Of a stretch of DNA of 34,706 nt, positions 26,038-34,706 are shown piece by piece. Both the position numbers and the translations under genes were made by a program. Below the pieces are notes generated by a model. The model saw only the letters and a program-made list of their open reading frames with translations, made no database searches and had not been told where the DNA came from. Where the stretch lies: contig JAATGB010000172.1 in NCBI GenBank assembly GCA_015654945.1, forward strand, positions 1-34,706. The letters run 5' to 3'. Every line of letters begins with the position of its first letter. Within the stretch, counting starts at the first letter, position 1. This stretch comes from Lactobacillales bacterium (GTDB lineage Bacteria; Bacillota; Bacilli; Lactobacillales; Vagococcaceae).

Positions 26038-26241
26038 ATGCAAACAGATTTAGGTAAGTTTCAAGTGTTACCAGGAAAAGAAGCAAAAGTCGGAGAATGG
26101 ATAACTTTTCTTAAGGCACATCTAGCTGAAGTCTTGCTGACGCTTGAACCGGAAAAATGTATTGATCAAACTTATAAAGAAAAATTGTTACAGATTAACG
26201 TTGTGATGATTTCGGAAAAGCTGATTGATAAAATGATTTGA
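26038..26241 (+). CDS. Short protein resembling DUF6176 family, possibly internally deleted
   Basis: MQTDLGKFQVLPGKEAKVGEWITFLKAHLAEVLLTLEPEKCIDQTYKEKLLQINVVMISEKLIDKMI; start-like and end-like segments of the family seem joined. RBS AAGGAG unusually close to ATG. Confidence 0.45.
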   Translation: MQTDLGKFQVLPGKEAKVGEWITFLKAHLAEVLLTLEPEKCIDQTYKEKLLQINVVMISEKLIDKMI

Positions 26242-26286
26242 ATGAGATAAAAGAATACCCGAAAGTCTGATGGTTGAATAAACTTA

Positions 26287-26336
26287 AAATAGAGCGAAAC
26301 AAAACAGAAAAAGTTTTGTTTCGCTCTATTTTTTTA
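26287..26336. terminator. Strong bidirectional terminator
   Basis: AAATAGAGCGAAACAAAAC-agaaaaa-GTTTTGTTTCGCTCTATTT, perfect 19-bp stem followed by TTTT; between convergent genes. Confidence 0.9.
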
Positions 26337-26370
26337 TGTAATGAATTCGTTTTTTGGCCTAGTTACTGTT

Positions 26371-26973
26371 TTAAATATGGTCTGGTGTCAATCGTGTCGC
26401 TCTAAAGATTGCCAGTACAATCAAGGGTGTCAAAACGGCGGCACCGATAATTTCTGGAATACCGTTTGTCGCAGCAATCAGCGCTAGCGTTTTAAATAGA
26501 ACCGATGTATCCACACCATTTAAGCGAGCAACGTCATTTGAGTAAAGCAAGCCCATGGCAGAAAGAACGAGAACTGTATTTGTCAATGTGCCACAAATTG
26601 CGGATGCTAGCGCGGAAAAAGGGATATTCTTTGAGCGCCGATAAAAAAAGTTAAAGATAAAGCCGGCAACTAGACCAACAAGGATTCGTGGCACCACGGA
26701 AACGAGTGGATTTGTAAAGACAAGCGAATCTAATGGGGAGGTTGGCGCAGTCCATGCACGGACTAGCGTTCCTAATCCCCAAATTAAGCCAACAAAAAGG
26801 CCATCCCTTGTGCCGAGGGTAATCGCCGCGACGATTACGGTGATATGAATAATGGTCAAATTTACAATGCCCAATGGAATATAGCCGAGAAACGGGGTCA
26901 TTGATTGCACCATAATGATGGCGGTTAAGATCGCGCGAATGGTGATACGAAAAGCACGGTTTTTTGTATTCAT
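26371..26973 (-). CDS. ECF transporter S component, probable pantothenate-related (PanT-like)
   Basis: ~200 aa multi-TM S-component pattern ('IPLGIVNLTIIHITVIVAAITLGTRDGLFVGLIWGLGTLVRAW'); immediately downstream of coaC/coaB, suggesting pantothenate/CoA link. Confidence 0.75.
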   Translation of the reverse strand: MNTKNRAFRITIRAILTAIIMVQSMTPFLGYIPLGIVNLTIIHITVIVAAITLGTRDGLFVGLIWGLGTLVRAWTAPTSPLDSLVFTNPLVSVVPRILVGLVAGFIFNFFYRRSKNIPFSALASAICGTLTNTVLVLSAMGLLYSNDVARLNGVDTSVLFKTLALIAATNGIPEIIGAAVLTPLIVLAIFRATRLTPDHI

Positions 26974-27010
26974 ATTTTTCTCCTTTTAAAAGAATGACTG
27001 TCAGTATTTG

Positions 27011-27547
27011 TTAGGGCAATTTTTGAATGATATTTTCAATGATCCGTTCGTTCGTAGCTAAAGCTCCTTTGCCGAAATCTCCGCATGCAAGTAAGCTTTC
27101 GCGCGGCTCAATGATTTCATAGCCATAGCGATGAAGTTTCGTCAAGTTTTCTTGAACCGGCAGACTTTCGTACATCACCGTATTCATGGCTGGAGCAAGT
27201 AATTTTGGCATTTCCGGTAAGGCTAGTGCTGTAGTAGAAAGCAAATCGTCAGCGATACCGTTTGCAAGTTTGCCAATGATATTTGCGGAAGCGGGTGCTA
27301 TCACAAAAAGGTCGGCTTGTTTGGCTAATTCAATATGATTAATCTTTTGTGGATTGGGTTCGACCATAACATCCAAGTGAACCAAGTTTTTGGTTAAAGA
27401 CTGTAACGTCAAAGGTGTGATAAATTCCGTACTGCTTTTGGTCATAATGACATGAACAGTATAACCTTTTTTTGTTAATTCGTTGGCTACATCAGCGGCT
27501 TTATAAGCAGCGATGCTTCCGGTGATACCAAGTAGAATCGCGGGCAT
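27011..27547 (-). CDS. coaC: Phosphopantothenoylcysteine decarboxylase
   Basis: 'ILLGITGSIAAYKAADVANELTKKGYTVHVIMTKSSTEFITPLTLQSLT', 'LLAPAMNTVMYES' flavoprotein motifs. Confidence 0.94.
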   Translation of the reverse strand: MPAILLGITGSIAAYKAADVANELTKKGYTVHVIMTKSSTEFITPLTLQSLTKNLVHLDVMVEPNPQKINHIELAKQADLFVIAPASANIIGKLANGIADDLLSTTALALPEMPKLLAPAMNTVMYESLPVQENLTKLHRYGYEIIEPRESLLACGDFGKGALATNERIIENIIQKLP

Positions 27548-27548
27548 A

Positions 27549-28313
27549 TTAGCTTCCTTCTTTCACGTGTAAAAATTGGGCGACAATGGTTGCGGCAATT
27601 TCCTTTTTGGTTGTGCAGGGATAAGTGTTTCCGGCTTTATCAATTAAGATTCCGGGATGCGTATCCTGTGTGATTGTTTCTAAATCGTTGGCAAACACAA
27701 AATCACACTGGTTTTTTTGTAAAAGTGTAAAGGCCACTTTTTTCAGCTCTGCCGTTGTTACGCCGACAAGGAGTTTGAAGCCGAATAAGTGCGTTTCAGG
27801 TTGCCATTTTTTTATTTTGCTGATAACTTTAGGCGATTGTTCTAAAAATAAGGTTAAATTTTCAGTTTTTGAACTGATTTTTTTTTCAGCTGTTACTGAA
27901 GCAGCTGTGTGCTGTGTACTATTTTTAGCAATAATTTTTTCGATTTCGGCAACGTTTTCTTGGTTTACAAGCTGTGTGCTTAAGGAATGAATCCATTGGT
28001 CGGTATCGACTAACGCCGCTACTTGGTAGTCGCTAACAGCCATACTGTGAATGACCGCTTCGATTGTTTCCGTTGTCAAAATTTTTTTTACTGTTCTTTC
28101 TAAATGACGGACCGAGGTGACAGGAATAATTTGGATGTTTTCCATCTTTGGTCGAACCGCATGGATTCCGCAAAGATAAAGAACCTCGGTTCCCGGTAGT
28201 TGGGCAAACTGTTCGGCAATTTCTTTTCCTAACCGACCAGTGGAATGGTTCGTAATATGACGAACATCGTCAATTTTTTCAGATGTTCCGCCAGCTGTGA
28301 CGAGTATTTTCAA
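27549..28313 (-). CDS. coaB: Phosphopantothenate--cysteine ligase (monofunctional CoaB)
   Basis: 'MKILVTAGGTSEKIDDVRHITNHSTGRLGKEIAEQF', 'AVIHSMAVSDYQV', 'LFGFKLLVG'; adjacent to coaC. Confidence 0.93.
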   Translation of the reverse strand: MKILVTAGGTSEKIDDVRHITNHSTGRLGKEIAEQFAQLPGTEVLYLCGIHAVRPKMENIQIIPVTSVRHLERTVKKILTTETIEAVIHSMAVSDYQVAALVDTDQWIHSLSTQLVNQENVAEIEKIIAKNSTQHTAASVTAEKKISSKTENLTLFLEQSPKVISKIKKWQPETHLFGFKLLVGVTTAELKKVAFTLLQKNQCDFVFANDLETITQDTHPGILIDKAGNTYPCTTKKEIAATIVAQFLHVKEGS

Positions 28314-28341
28314 TGTGAGGAACTCCTTTTACTAGCAAAAT

Positions 28342-29346
28342 TTATGAAAAGATTTGGACGACTTTGCGTCCTTTGCTGTTACCAGATAAAAATGTAGGAA
28401 AACGGGTTTTCAGCTGATCAAAAGGGACGATTTCTTCCAATTCAGCTTGTGCAAAAAACGGGAAAAAATCAGTGGCGATCCGTTGCCAAAGCGCTTGTTT
28501 TTCATGCAAGGGAACAAGGACAGAATCAATTCCTAGCAAAGATACCCCCCGTAAAATAAAGGGTAAAACAGTTGTGCTCAACGAAATGCCACCTGCATTG
28601 CCACAAAGTGCGATACTTCCACCGTAGTGGAGCTGAGCAATGAGCGGTGTTAATTGTTCTCCGCCAACTGTGTCTATCATATAATGAAAGTTTTGAGAAT
28701 CCAATATTTTTGCCTTTTCTGGTCGGATTTCGTCAGGTGTGAGGATTCTATTTGCCCCAATTTTTTTAAGAAAAGCAGTATAGTGCGCTTTTTTTCGGGA
28801 AATAGCGGTAATCTGAGTGTAACCTAGCATGTGTAACATACTAATCGCTAAGCTGCCAACACCGCCTGTTGCGCCTGTAATTAAAATATTCGGTTGATCT
28901 TGGACACGCATTCCCTGTTTTTCCAAGCGAGAAATAGCGAGTGCAGCAGTGAAGCCTGCTGTCCCGATAAACATACTGTCCTTTAAAGTGAGAGATTCTG
29001 GAAGTGGAACGACCCAATCGCTTGGAACACGCGCACGTTCGCTGTAGCCACCTGTATGCGTCACACCTAGTCCATAGCCAGTTACTAAAACACGTGAGCC
29101 TGCTTGGATTGCCGCAGATTCCGAGGAAAGAACAGTGCCGCTTAGATCAATTCCGGGGATCATCGGATAGTTTCGAATCACACCGCCATTTTCAAGGGTT
29201 GCTAAGGCATCTTTATAATTAATGGAAGAATAAGCAACGTCAATCAGGACATTCCCCGGTGATAGATTTTCTGTGGTGCTTGCTTGATAATCTGCAATAA
29301 CAGCGGATTCATTTTTTTTAACGACGAAGCTGCGAAATGTTTGCAT
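28342..29346 (-). CDS. YhdH/AcuI-type quinone oxidoreductase (MDR family)
   Basis: 'SSINYKDALATLENGGVIRNYPMIPGIDLSGTV', 'GTAGFTAALAISRLE', 'ILITGATGGVGSLAISMLHMLGY'. Start moved to MQTFRSFVVKK at 29346. Confidence 0.9.
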   Translation of the reverse strand: MQTFRSFVVKKNESAVIADYQASTTENLSPGNVLIDVAYSSINYKDALATLENGGVIRNYPMIPGIDLSGTVLSSESAAIQAGSRVLVTGYGLGVTHTGGYSERARVPSDWVVPLPESLTLKDSMFIGTAGFTAALAISRLEKQGMRVQDQPNILITGATGGVGSLAISMLHMLGYTQITAISRKKAHYTAFLKKIGANRILTPDEIRPEKAKILDSQNFHYMIDTVGGEQLTPLIAQLHYGGSIALCGNAGGISLSTTVLPFILRGVSLLGIDSVLVPLHEKQALWQRIATDFFPFFAQAELEEIVPFDQLKTRFPTFLSGNSKGRKVVQIFS

Positions 29347-29499
29347 TGTTAGGACTCCTTCAACGGATTTTATTATACGAAGTAACGTGTTAATTGGTTC
29401 TATTTTAACATGAATTACCAAAGATGCTAAAGAAAATTATTTGTCTTTTTTTTGAGAGTTCCTTTTCCTTCTTTTTTTTGAAAAAAAGTAAAAAAACAG

Positions 29500-29528
29500 T
29501 TGAAAAAATGCAAGGATCCTTGTATACT
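29500..29528 (+). promoter_or_regulatory. Candidate pot operon promoter with palindrome in spacer
   Basis: TTGAAA (29500-29505), 17 nt, TATACT (29523-29528); spacer holds CAAGGATCCTTG (29511-29522). Confidence 0.7.
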
Positions 29529-29615
29529 ATCAATGCTGTCTTTAAACTATTTGTTTACTATTACTTTACTTTTGTGAGTGAAAGTTTAGTCCTAGCAAAC
29601 TTTAAGGAGTCTTCA

Positions 29616-30158
29616 ATGGATATTGGAAATCGAATCAAAAATTTACGAATTCAGAAAAACTTAACGCAAGAAGAATTAGGTGAGCGAACGGATTTAACCA
29701 AAGGGTACATTTCGCAACTCGAACGAAATTTAAGTTCACCTTCAATGGAAACTTTTTTTTCGATTTTAGAGGTTTTGGGATGTAAACCAGCGGAATTCTT
29801 TAATGAGAAGCAAAAGGAACAAAAAGTTGTCTATCTTGAGGAAGAGCGAACGATCTATGAGGATGCAGAAAAAGGTTACCGCATCGAATGGTTAATTCCA
29901 GAATCGAATGAAAAAGAAATGGAGCCAATATTCCTACTATTTGAAGAAGCCGGTGAATTCAAAGAATTTGCGCCTTCTTTGTCCGAAACATTTGCATTAG
30001 TTTTAGAAGGAGAAGTTTGTGTAGAAATTGGGAAGCAGCGGTATTATGCGGAGCAAGGGGAAACGATTTATTATCAAGCAACGGAATCGCATTGCATCAA
30101 AAATATAGCTAGTGGCAAAAGTCGCTTACTGTTAGTAGCAACAGATTCCTATTTGTAA
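29616..30158 (+). CDS. potR: XRE-family regulator with C-terminal cupin domain (PotR-like)
   Basis: HTH 'IGNRIKNLRIQKNLTQEELGERTDLTKGYISQLERNLSSPSMETFFSILEVLG' and cupin-like C-terminus; heads potABCD. ATG at 29616 behind AAGGAG (track start 29424 is too early). Confidence 0.88.
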   Translation: MDIGNRIKNLRIQKNLTQEELGERTDLTKGYISQLERNLSSPSMETFFSILEVLGCKPAEFFNEKQKEQKVVYLEEERTIYEDAEKGYRIEWLIPESNEKEMEPIFLLFEEAGEFKEFAPSLSETFALVLEGEVCVEIGKQRYYAEQGETIYYQATESHCIKNIASGKSRLLLVATDSYL

Positions 30159-30182
30159 AATGAATAAAGGAGTGCAAAAAGT

Positions 30183-31271
30183 GTGGCACAAAAAATAATT
30201 GAGTTCCGTCATGTACATAAAGAATATGATGAAGACATCATTTTAAAAGATATTAGTTTTGAGGTTGAACAAGGGAAATTTTATACATTATTAGGACCGT
30301 CGGGCTGTGGAAAAACCACTATTTTACGGCTGATTGCCGGCTTTACAGAAGTGGATCGCGGCGAGGTATTTTTTGAAGGAAAGAAGATCAATCATTTACC
30401 GGCTAACCAAAGACGTGTCAATACTGTCTTTCAGGATTATGCGCTTTTTCCTCATCTAAATGTCTTTGATAATATTGCTTTTGGCTTGAGTATTAAGAAA
30501 TTACCGAAAAAGCAAATCGAGCAAAAAGTGAAAGAAGTTTTGCGCTTGGTCCAATTAGTTGGGTTTGAGAATCGTGAAATTAGTGAAATGTCGGGTGGTC
30601 AACGACAACGAGTGGCGATCGCACGCGCACTTGCGAATGAACCAGAAGTTTTGCTATTAGATGAACCACTTTCTGCTTTGGATTTAAAATTACGGACAGA
30701 CATGCAATATGAATTGCGGGAATTACAAAAACGTTTGGGCATTACCTTTATTTTTGTAACACATGATCAAGAAGAAGCATTGGCAATGAGTGATGAGATT
30801 TTTGTCATGAACCAAGGTGAAATTGTCCAAAGTGGGACACCGGTCGATATATATGATGAACCCATTAATCGGTTTGTGGCTGATTTTATAGGGGAAAGTA
30901 ATATTGTCAAAGGAACAATGGTCGCGGATGGTTTGGTTGAATTTGTTGGCAAACGGTTTGAATGTGTCGATGGCGGAATGAAAAAAAATGAAGCAGTTGA
31001 AATTGTCTTGCGACCTGAGGATTTAACCATTACTTCTGTGGAAAAAGGCAAACTGAAAGCAAAAGTAGATACCCAACTTTTTCGTGGCGTTCATTATGAG
31101 ATTATTTGCTACGATGAGGATCAAAATGAGTGGATGGTGCATTCGACGAAGAAAGCCAAAGAAGGATCCGAAATTGGATTATTCTTTGAACCGGAAGATA
31201 TCCATGTCATGCGTTTTGGTGAATCAGAAGAAGAATTTGATGCGCGGTTAGAAAGTTATGAAGAGGAATAA
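30183..31271 (+). CDS. potA: Spermidine/putrescine ABC transporter ATP-binding protein
   Basis: Walker A GPSGCGKT, '[36 protein letters not shown]', TOBE-like C-terminus; followed by two permeases and a binding protein. Confidence 0.94.
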   Translation: MAQKIIEFRHVHKEYDEDIILKDISFEVEQGKFYTLLGPSGCGKTTILRLIAGFTEVDRGEVFFEGKKINHLPANQRRVNTVFQDYALFPHLNVFDNIAFGLSIKKLPKKQIEQKVKEVLRLVQLVGFENREISEMSGGQRQRVAIARALANEPEVLLLDEPLSALDLKLRTDMQYELRELQKRLGITFIFVTHDQEEALAMSDEIFVMNQGEIVQSGTPVDIYDEPINRFVADFIGESNIVKGTMVADGLVEFVGKRFECVDGGMKKNEAVEIVLRPEDLTITSVEKGKLKAKVDTQLFRGVHYEIICYDEDQNEWMVHSTKKAKEGSEIGLFFEPEDIHVMRFGESEEEFDARLESYEEE

Positions 31272-31283
31272 GGAGGAACGCTT

Positions 31284-32099
31284 GTGACATCAACCAAAAG
31301 AATGTATGCTGTTCCTTATTTTTTGTGGCTGCTTTTATTTGTAGCAGCTCCGGTTTTATTGATCGTGTATCAATCTTTTTTAGGAATTAATGGACAGTTT
31401 ACTTTTGCAAATTATACCAATTATTTCACGTCAGCAACTTATTTGGAAATGACGGTTAATTCGGTCATCTATGCATTTATTATTACGTTGATTACCTTAG
31501 TAATTAGCTATCCAGCTGCATATGTGTTAAATAAAACCAAGCATAAACAATTATGGCTCATGTTAATTATCTTACCTACCTGGGTAAATTTATTGTTAAA
31601 AGCGTATGCCTTTATTGGGATTTTCAGTACACATGGGAGTCTTAATCAATTTTTTGCATTTATTGGCATTGGACAGCAGCAGATTTTATTTACCGATTTT
31701 AGTTTTATTTTTGTTGCAACATATATTGAGATTCCATTTATGATTATGCCAATTTTCAATGCGTTAGAAGAAATGAATCCTTCTTTGATTAGTGCGAGTC
31801 GTGATTTAGGCGCCAATAGTGTAGATACGTTCCGCCGTGTCATTTTCCCTTTGTCTTTAAATGGTGTAAAAAGTGGTGTTCAAGCGGTTTTTATCCCTTC
31901 CTTAAGTTTGTTTATGTTGACTCGCTTGATTGGTGGAAATCGTGTGATTACATTAGGAACGGCGATTGAAGAACATTTTTTGGTGACACAAAACTGGGGG
32001 ATGGGTTCAACGATTGGGGTCATCTTGATTTTAGCGATGTTGCTTATTATGGTTGCAACAGGTGAGAAAAAAAGGAAAGGCGGCGAAAAAACGCGATGA
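31284..32099 (+). CDS. potB: Spermidine/putrescine ABC transporter permease
   Basis: BPD-transporter permease; EAA-type loop 'NALEEMNPSLISASRDLGANSVDTFRRVIFPLS'. Confidence 0.93.
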   Translation: MTSTKRMYAVPYFLWLLLFVAAPVLLIVYQSFLGINGQFTFANYTNYFTSATYLEMTVNSVIYAFIITLITLVISYPAAYVLNKTKHKQLWLMLIILPTWVNLLLKAYAFIGIFSTHGSLNQFFAFIGIGQQQILFTDFSFIFVATYIEIPFMIMPIFNALEEMNPSLISASRDLGANSVDTFRRVIFPLSLNGVKSGVQAVFIPSLSLFMLTRLIGGNRVITLGTAIEEHFLVTQNWGMGSTIGVILILAMLLIMVATGEKKRKGGEKTR

Positions 32100-32926
32100 A
32101 AAAAAGAGTAAAGTGGTCCAATTTCTATTTGCTGTTGGTTTTTATCGTCTTATATTTGCCAATTTTTTACCTGATTTTCTATTCTTTTAATCAAGCAGGT
32201 ACGATGAGCCAGTTTACTGGGTTTACCTTTGAACATTATCGCACGCTTTTTGCGGATACACGGTTACTGGGGATTGTGTTAAATACGTTTATGCTCGCTT
32301 TTCTTTCCGCGTTACTCGCAACGGCAATTGGCAGTTTTGGCGCGATGGCGATTTATTACACGAAGAAGCGCGAAGCACGGAATGCGATTTTAAGTCTGAA
32401 CAATATTTTAATGGTTTCACCGGATGTCATTATTGGTGCCAGCTTTTTAATTCTTTTTACGTTTTTAGGGCTACATTTGGGCTTCTCATCTGTTTTACTT
32501 TCTCATGTCGCCTTCAGTATTCCAATTGTTGTGTTAATGGTACTGCCAAAATTAAAAGAAATGAATGACTCGATGATAGATGCTGCCAGAGATTTAGGTG
32601 CGAGTAACTGGCAGGTCATCCGTAAAGTGATTTTTCCTTATATAACACCAGGCGTAATTGCGGGCTACTTTATGGCGTTTACCTATTCCTTGGATGATTT
32701 TGCGGTGACTTTTTTTGTGACAGGTAACGGCTTTACTACGTTGTCCGTTGAGATCTATTCGCGAGCTAGACAGGGAATTAGTTTAGAAATCAATGCGTTG
32801 AGTGCCTTGGTCTTTCTTTTTTCTATGATTCTGGTTGTGGGGTACTACTATATTAGTCAGGGAAATTTAACCAAAAAGCAACGAAAAATTCGCCAAGAGC
32901 AAAGTGAGGTGGCGGATCTATTATGA
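32096..32926 (+). CDS. potC: Spermidine/putrescine ABC transporter permease
   Basis: Permease with 'MNDSMIDAARDLGASNWQVIRKVIFPYITPGVIAGYFMAFTYSLDDFAVTFF'. Confidence 0.93.
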   Translation: MKKRVKWSNFYLLLVFIVLYLPIFYLIFYSFNQAGTMSQFTGFTFEHYRTLFADTRLLGIVLNTFMLAFLSALLATAIGSFGAMAIYYTKKREARNAILSLNNILMVSPDVIIGASFLILFTFLGLHLGFSSVLLSHVAFSIPIVVLMVLPKLKEMNDSMIDAARDLGASNWQVIRKVIFPYITPGVIAGYFMAFTYSLDDFAVTFFVTGNGFTTLSVEIYSRARQGISLEINALSALVFLFSMILVVGYYYISQGNLTKKQRKIRQEQSEVADLL

Positions 32927-33996
32927 GAAAATTGCAGACATTGCTGATCGGAATTGTCGTTATTATTGGCGTATTGTTTTTTTCAGCTCGCTATTTGGAA
33001 AAAAATCAGGGCTATGCTTCTGATAATATTGTGACGATTTATAACTGGGGCGATTATATTGATCCTTCCTTGCTTAAAAAATTTGAAAAAGAAACAGGCT
33101 ACAAAGTCAACTATGAAACCTTTGATTCGAATGAAGCCATGTACACAAAGATCCAACAAGGTGGGACAAACTATGATATTGCGATTCCAAGTGAATATAT
33201 GATCGAAAAAATGATTAAAAGTAAGATGCTAGAAAAAATTGATCCGACAAAAATTATTGGGCTAAGCAATATTAATGCACAGTTCTTGAATCAATCTTTT
33301 GATCCGGGAAATCAGTATTCAATTCCTTATTTTTGGGGAACTTTGGGAATCATTTATAATGATAAGTTTGTGGAGGCGAAAGATATTCAACACTGGGATG
33401 ATTTGTGGCAACCAGCCTTGAAGAATAATGTCATGCTAATTGATGGAGCTCGAGAAATCATGGGACTTGCTTTAAATAGTGAAGGAAAATCATTGAATGA
33501 TAAAAATACGCAAGATTTGGAAGCCGCAAAGGAGAAGTTAACGAAATTGACACCCAATGTGAAAGCAATTGTTGCGGACGAAATCAAAATGTATATGATT
33601 AATGAAGAAAGTGCTGTGGCGGTTTCTTTTTCGGGTGAAGCCTCTGAAATGCTAGACAGCAACAAGCATTTGCACTACGTGATTCCAAGTGAAGGCTCCA
33701 ATCTTTGGTTTGATAATATGGTGATTCCGAAAACAGTAAAAAATAAAAAGGGCGCCTATGCATTCATTAATTTTATGCTACAACCGAAAAATGCGGCTCA
33801 AAATGCTGAATACATTGGTTATTCGACGCCGAATGAAAAAGCCATGAAGCTATTACCAAAAGAAATTACCTCAGATACGCAATTTTATCCGGATCAAGAA
33901 ACCATGTCGCACTTGGAAGTATACCAAAATCTAGGTCAAAAAACTTTGAATGAATACAATGACTTATTTTTAGAATTTAAGATGTATCGGAAATAG
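32923..33996 (+). CDS. potD: Spermidine/putrescine-binding protein
   Basis: N-terminal signal/TM, 'IYNWGDYIDPSLLKKFEKETGYKVNYETFDSNEAMYTKI', 'YDIAIPSEYMIEKMI'. Confidence 0.94.
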   Translation: MRKLQTLLIGIVVIIGVLFFSARYLEKNQGYASDNIVTIYNWGDYIDPSLLKKFEKETGYKVNYETFDSNEAMYTKIQQGGTNYDIAIPSEYMIEKMIKSKMLEKIDPTKIIGLSNINAQFLNQSFDPGNQYSIPYFWGTLGIIYNDKFVEAKDIQHWDDLWQPALKNNVMLIDGAREIMGLALNSEGKSLNDKNTQDLEAAKEKLTKLTPNVKAIVADEIKMYMINEESAVAVSFSGEASEMLDSNKHLHYVIPSEGSNLWFDNMVIPKTVKNKKGAYAFINFMLQPKNAAQNAEYIGYSTPNEKAMKLLPKEITSDTQFYPDQETMSHLEVYQNLGQKTLNEYNDLFLEFKMYRK

Positions 33997-34016
33997 AGTA
34001 TTCATACTGAATTAAG

Positions 34017-34061
34017 AAAAGGATCAAGGCAAGTATATTAGACTGATTTTGATCTTTTTTT
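34017..34061 (+). terminator. Candidate terminator after potD
   Basis: AAAAGGATCAA ... TTGATCTTTTTTT pairing with long loop and one bulge. Confidence 0.5.
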
Positions 34062-34154
34062 GTAGCCGTTTATTTTACTCTTGCTTGATTTACGGTACAA
34101 TAGAAGAAAGAGGTGCAGGATTTGAGTTTTCATTTTAAAAAGGAGTGAGATCAA

Positions 34155-34397
34155 TTGAAAATGTTAGTCAAAATGAAGCGGCAAGGGGATCAATTTTATC
34201 GGAGTTTGCCTTATAAGCATAAAGTGTTAATGAATGTATTCACGGTGTTGCCGGCTTATCTGATTGGGTTGAACGTTTTGAATGCAACGAATTTTGTCGC
34301 TTTAGCGATAGGCTTATTGGTACTCATCATGGGATTTTCCTGGGTTGGCAATTACATTGCTTATTGGGTGGTAAAGAATACCAGAAAAAAGCTGTGA
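34155..34397 (+). CDS. Small putative two-TM membrane protein, unknown function
   Basis: 80 aa, two hydrophobic segments, AAAAAGGAG upstream of TTG/ATG start. Confidence 0.6.
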   Translation: MKMLVKMKRQGDQFYRSLPYKHKVLMNVFTVLPAYLIGLNVLNATNFVALAIGLLVLIMGFSWVGNYIAYWVVKNTRKKL

Positions 34398-34543
34398 AAC
34401 ATGCGCCTAACAGGAAGTTTATTTGTAGATATCGGGTGCAATGGTTTAAGGTAAAGAGTTACGGTTCATACTTGAGCTTTGGCAAGGATAGGCTAGAACA
34501 AAAACAGTTGATTTGAAACGGATACATCAAGAAGGAGCTTGCT

Positions 34544-34630
34544 TTGACGGAATTTTATCAAAAATTAACCAAAAACTATGCAGATCTTTCGGAAATGGAG
34601 AAATTGGTCATTGATCATATTTTAAAATGA
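34544..34630 (+). CDS. Short ORF (28 aa), possibly the N-terminus of an HTH regulator
   Basis: TTG start behind GAAGGAG: MTEFYQKLTKNYADLSEMEKLVIDHILK*, weakly reminiscent of RpiR-family N-termini; ends in ATGA overlap with next ORF. Confidence 0.35.
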   Translation: MTEFYQKLTKNYADLSEMEKLVIDHILK

Positions 34631-34706
34631 ATAACTTCAATAAAATATTAGAATCTTTTTCAGAAGAAAAAGCTGGCAAATTTTGTGATCATATGATTGC
34701 TACAAC
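34627..34706 (+). CDS. ORF running off the window end, unknown product
   Basis: ATG AAT AAC TTC ... (MNNFNKILESFSEEKAGKFCDHMIATT...) open to the end; start overlaps preceding stop (ATGA). Confidence 0.35.
   Translation, partial: MNNFNKILESFSEEKAGKFCDHMIAT

Noticed and set aside
29424-29615. N-terminal 64-residue extension of the PotR ORF in the track
   Set aside because: Covers the predicted promoter and 5' UTR; hydrophobic/low complexity; the ATG at 29616 has AAGGAG and starts the HTH.
1-34706. Search for mobile elements, CRISPR arrays, toxin-antitoxin or phage defence genes, tRNA/rRNA
   Set aside because: No transposase, integrase, repeat-spacer array, cloverleaf or recognisable defence gene was seen; the window reads as core metabolic and cell-envelope chromosome.

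Overview
The window looks like ordinary low-GC Firmicutes chromosome, most consistent with Enterococcus or a close relative. This is judged from gene content (SagA-like NlpC/P60 protein after mreCD, mtlA-mtlR-mtlF-mtlD order, adhE, potRABCD) and was not verified by search. Plus-strand modules: 3' end of a Bce-type sensor kinase with BceAB-like ABC transporter; LevR-type sigma54 activator; adhE; mannitol operon mtlA-mtlR-mtlF-mtlD; mreC-mreD; SagA-like hydrolase; VanZ-like protein; yebC; small DUF6176-like ORF; potRABCD polyamine operon; small membrane protein; truncated ORFs at the right edge. Minus-strand modules: a mannose-family PTS operon (B-C-D-A) ending in a Nif3-like gene; an ABC-F ATPase; pepF; a PanT-like ECF S component with split coaC/coaB; a YhdH/AcuI-type reductase. 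I saw no rRNA, tRNA, CRISPR array, transposase or phage genes. No clearly novel multi-gene system is evident. The most interesting signals are regulatory: (i) a candidate attenuator leader before the ABC-F gene, with a terminator against the RBS, an upstream competing hairpin and a possible 3-codon mini-ORF; (ii) a sigma54 promoter with paired upstream repeats driving a PTS operon with a Nif3-like passenger; (iii) a well-placed internal Shine-Dalgarno/ATG at the ALDH/ADH junction of adhE; (iv) a perfect palindrome in the potR promoter spacer; (v) a TTTAAAA-ATGA junction at the right edge. All were read by eye without searches or folding software.
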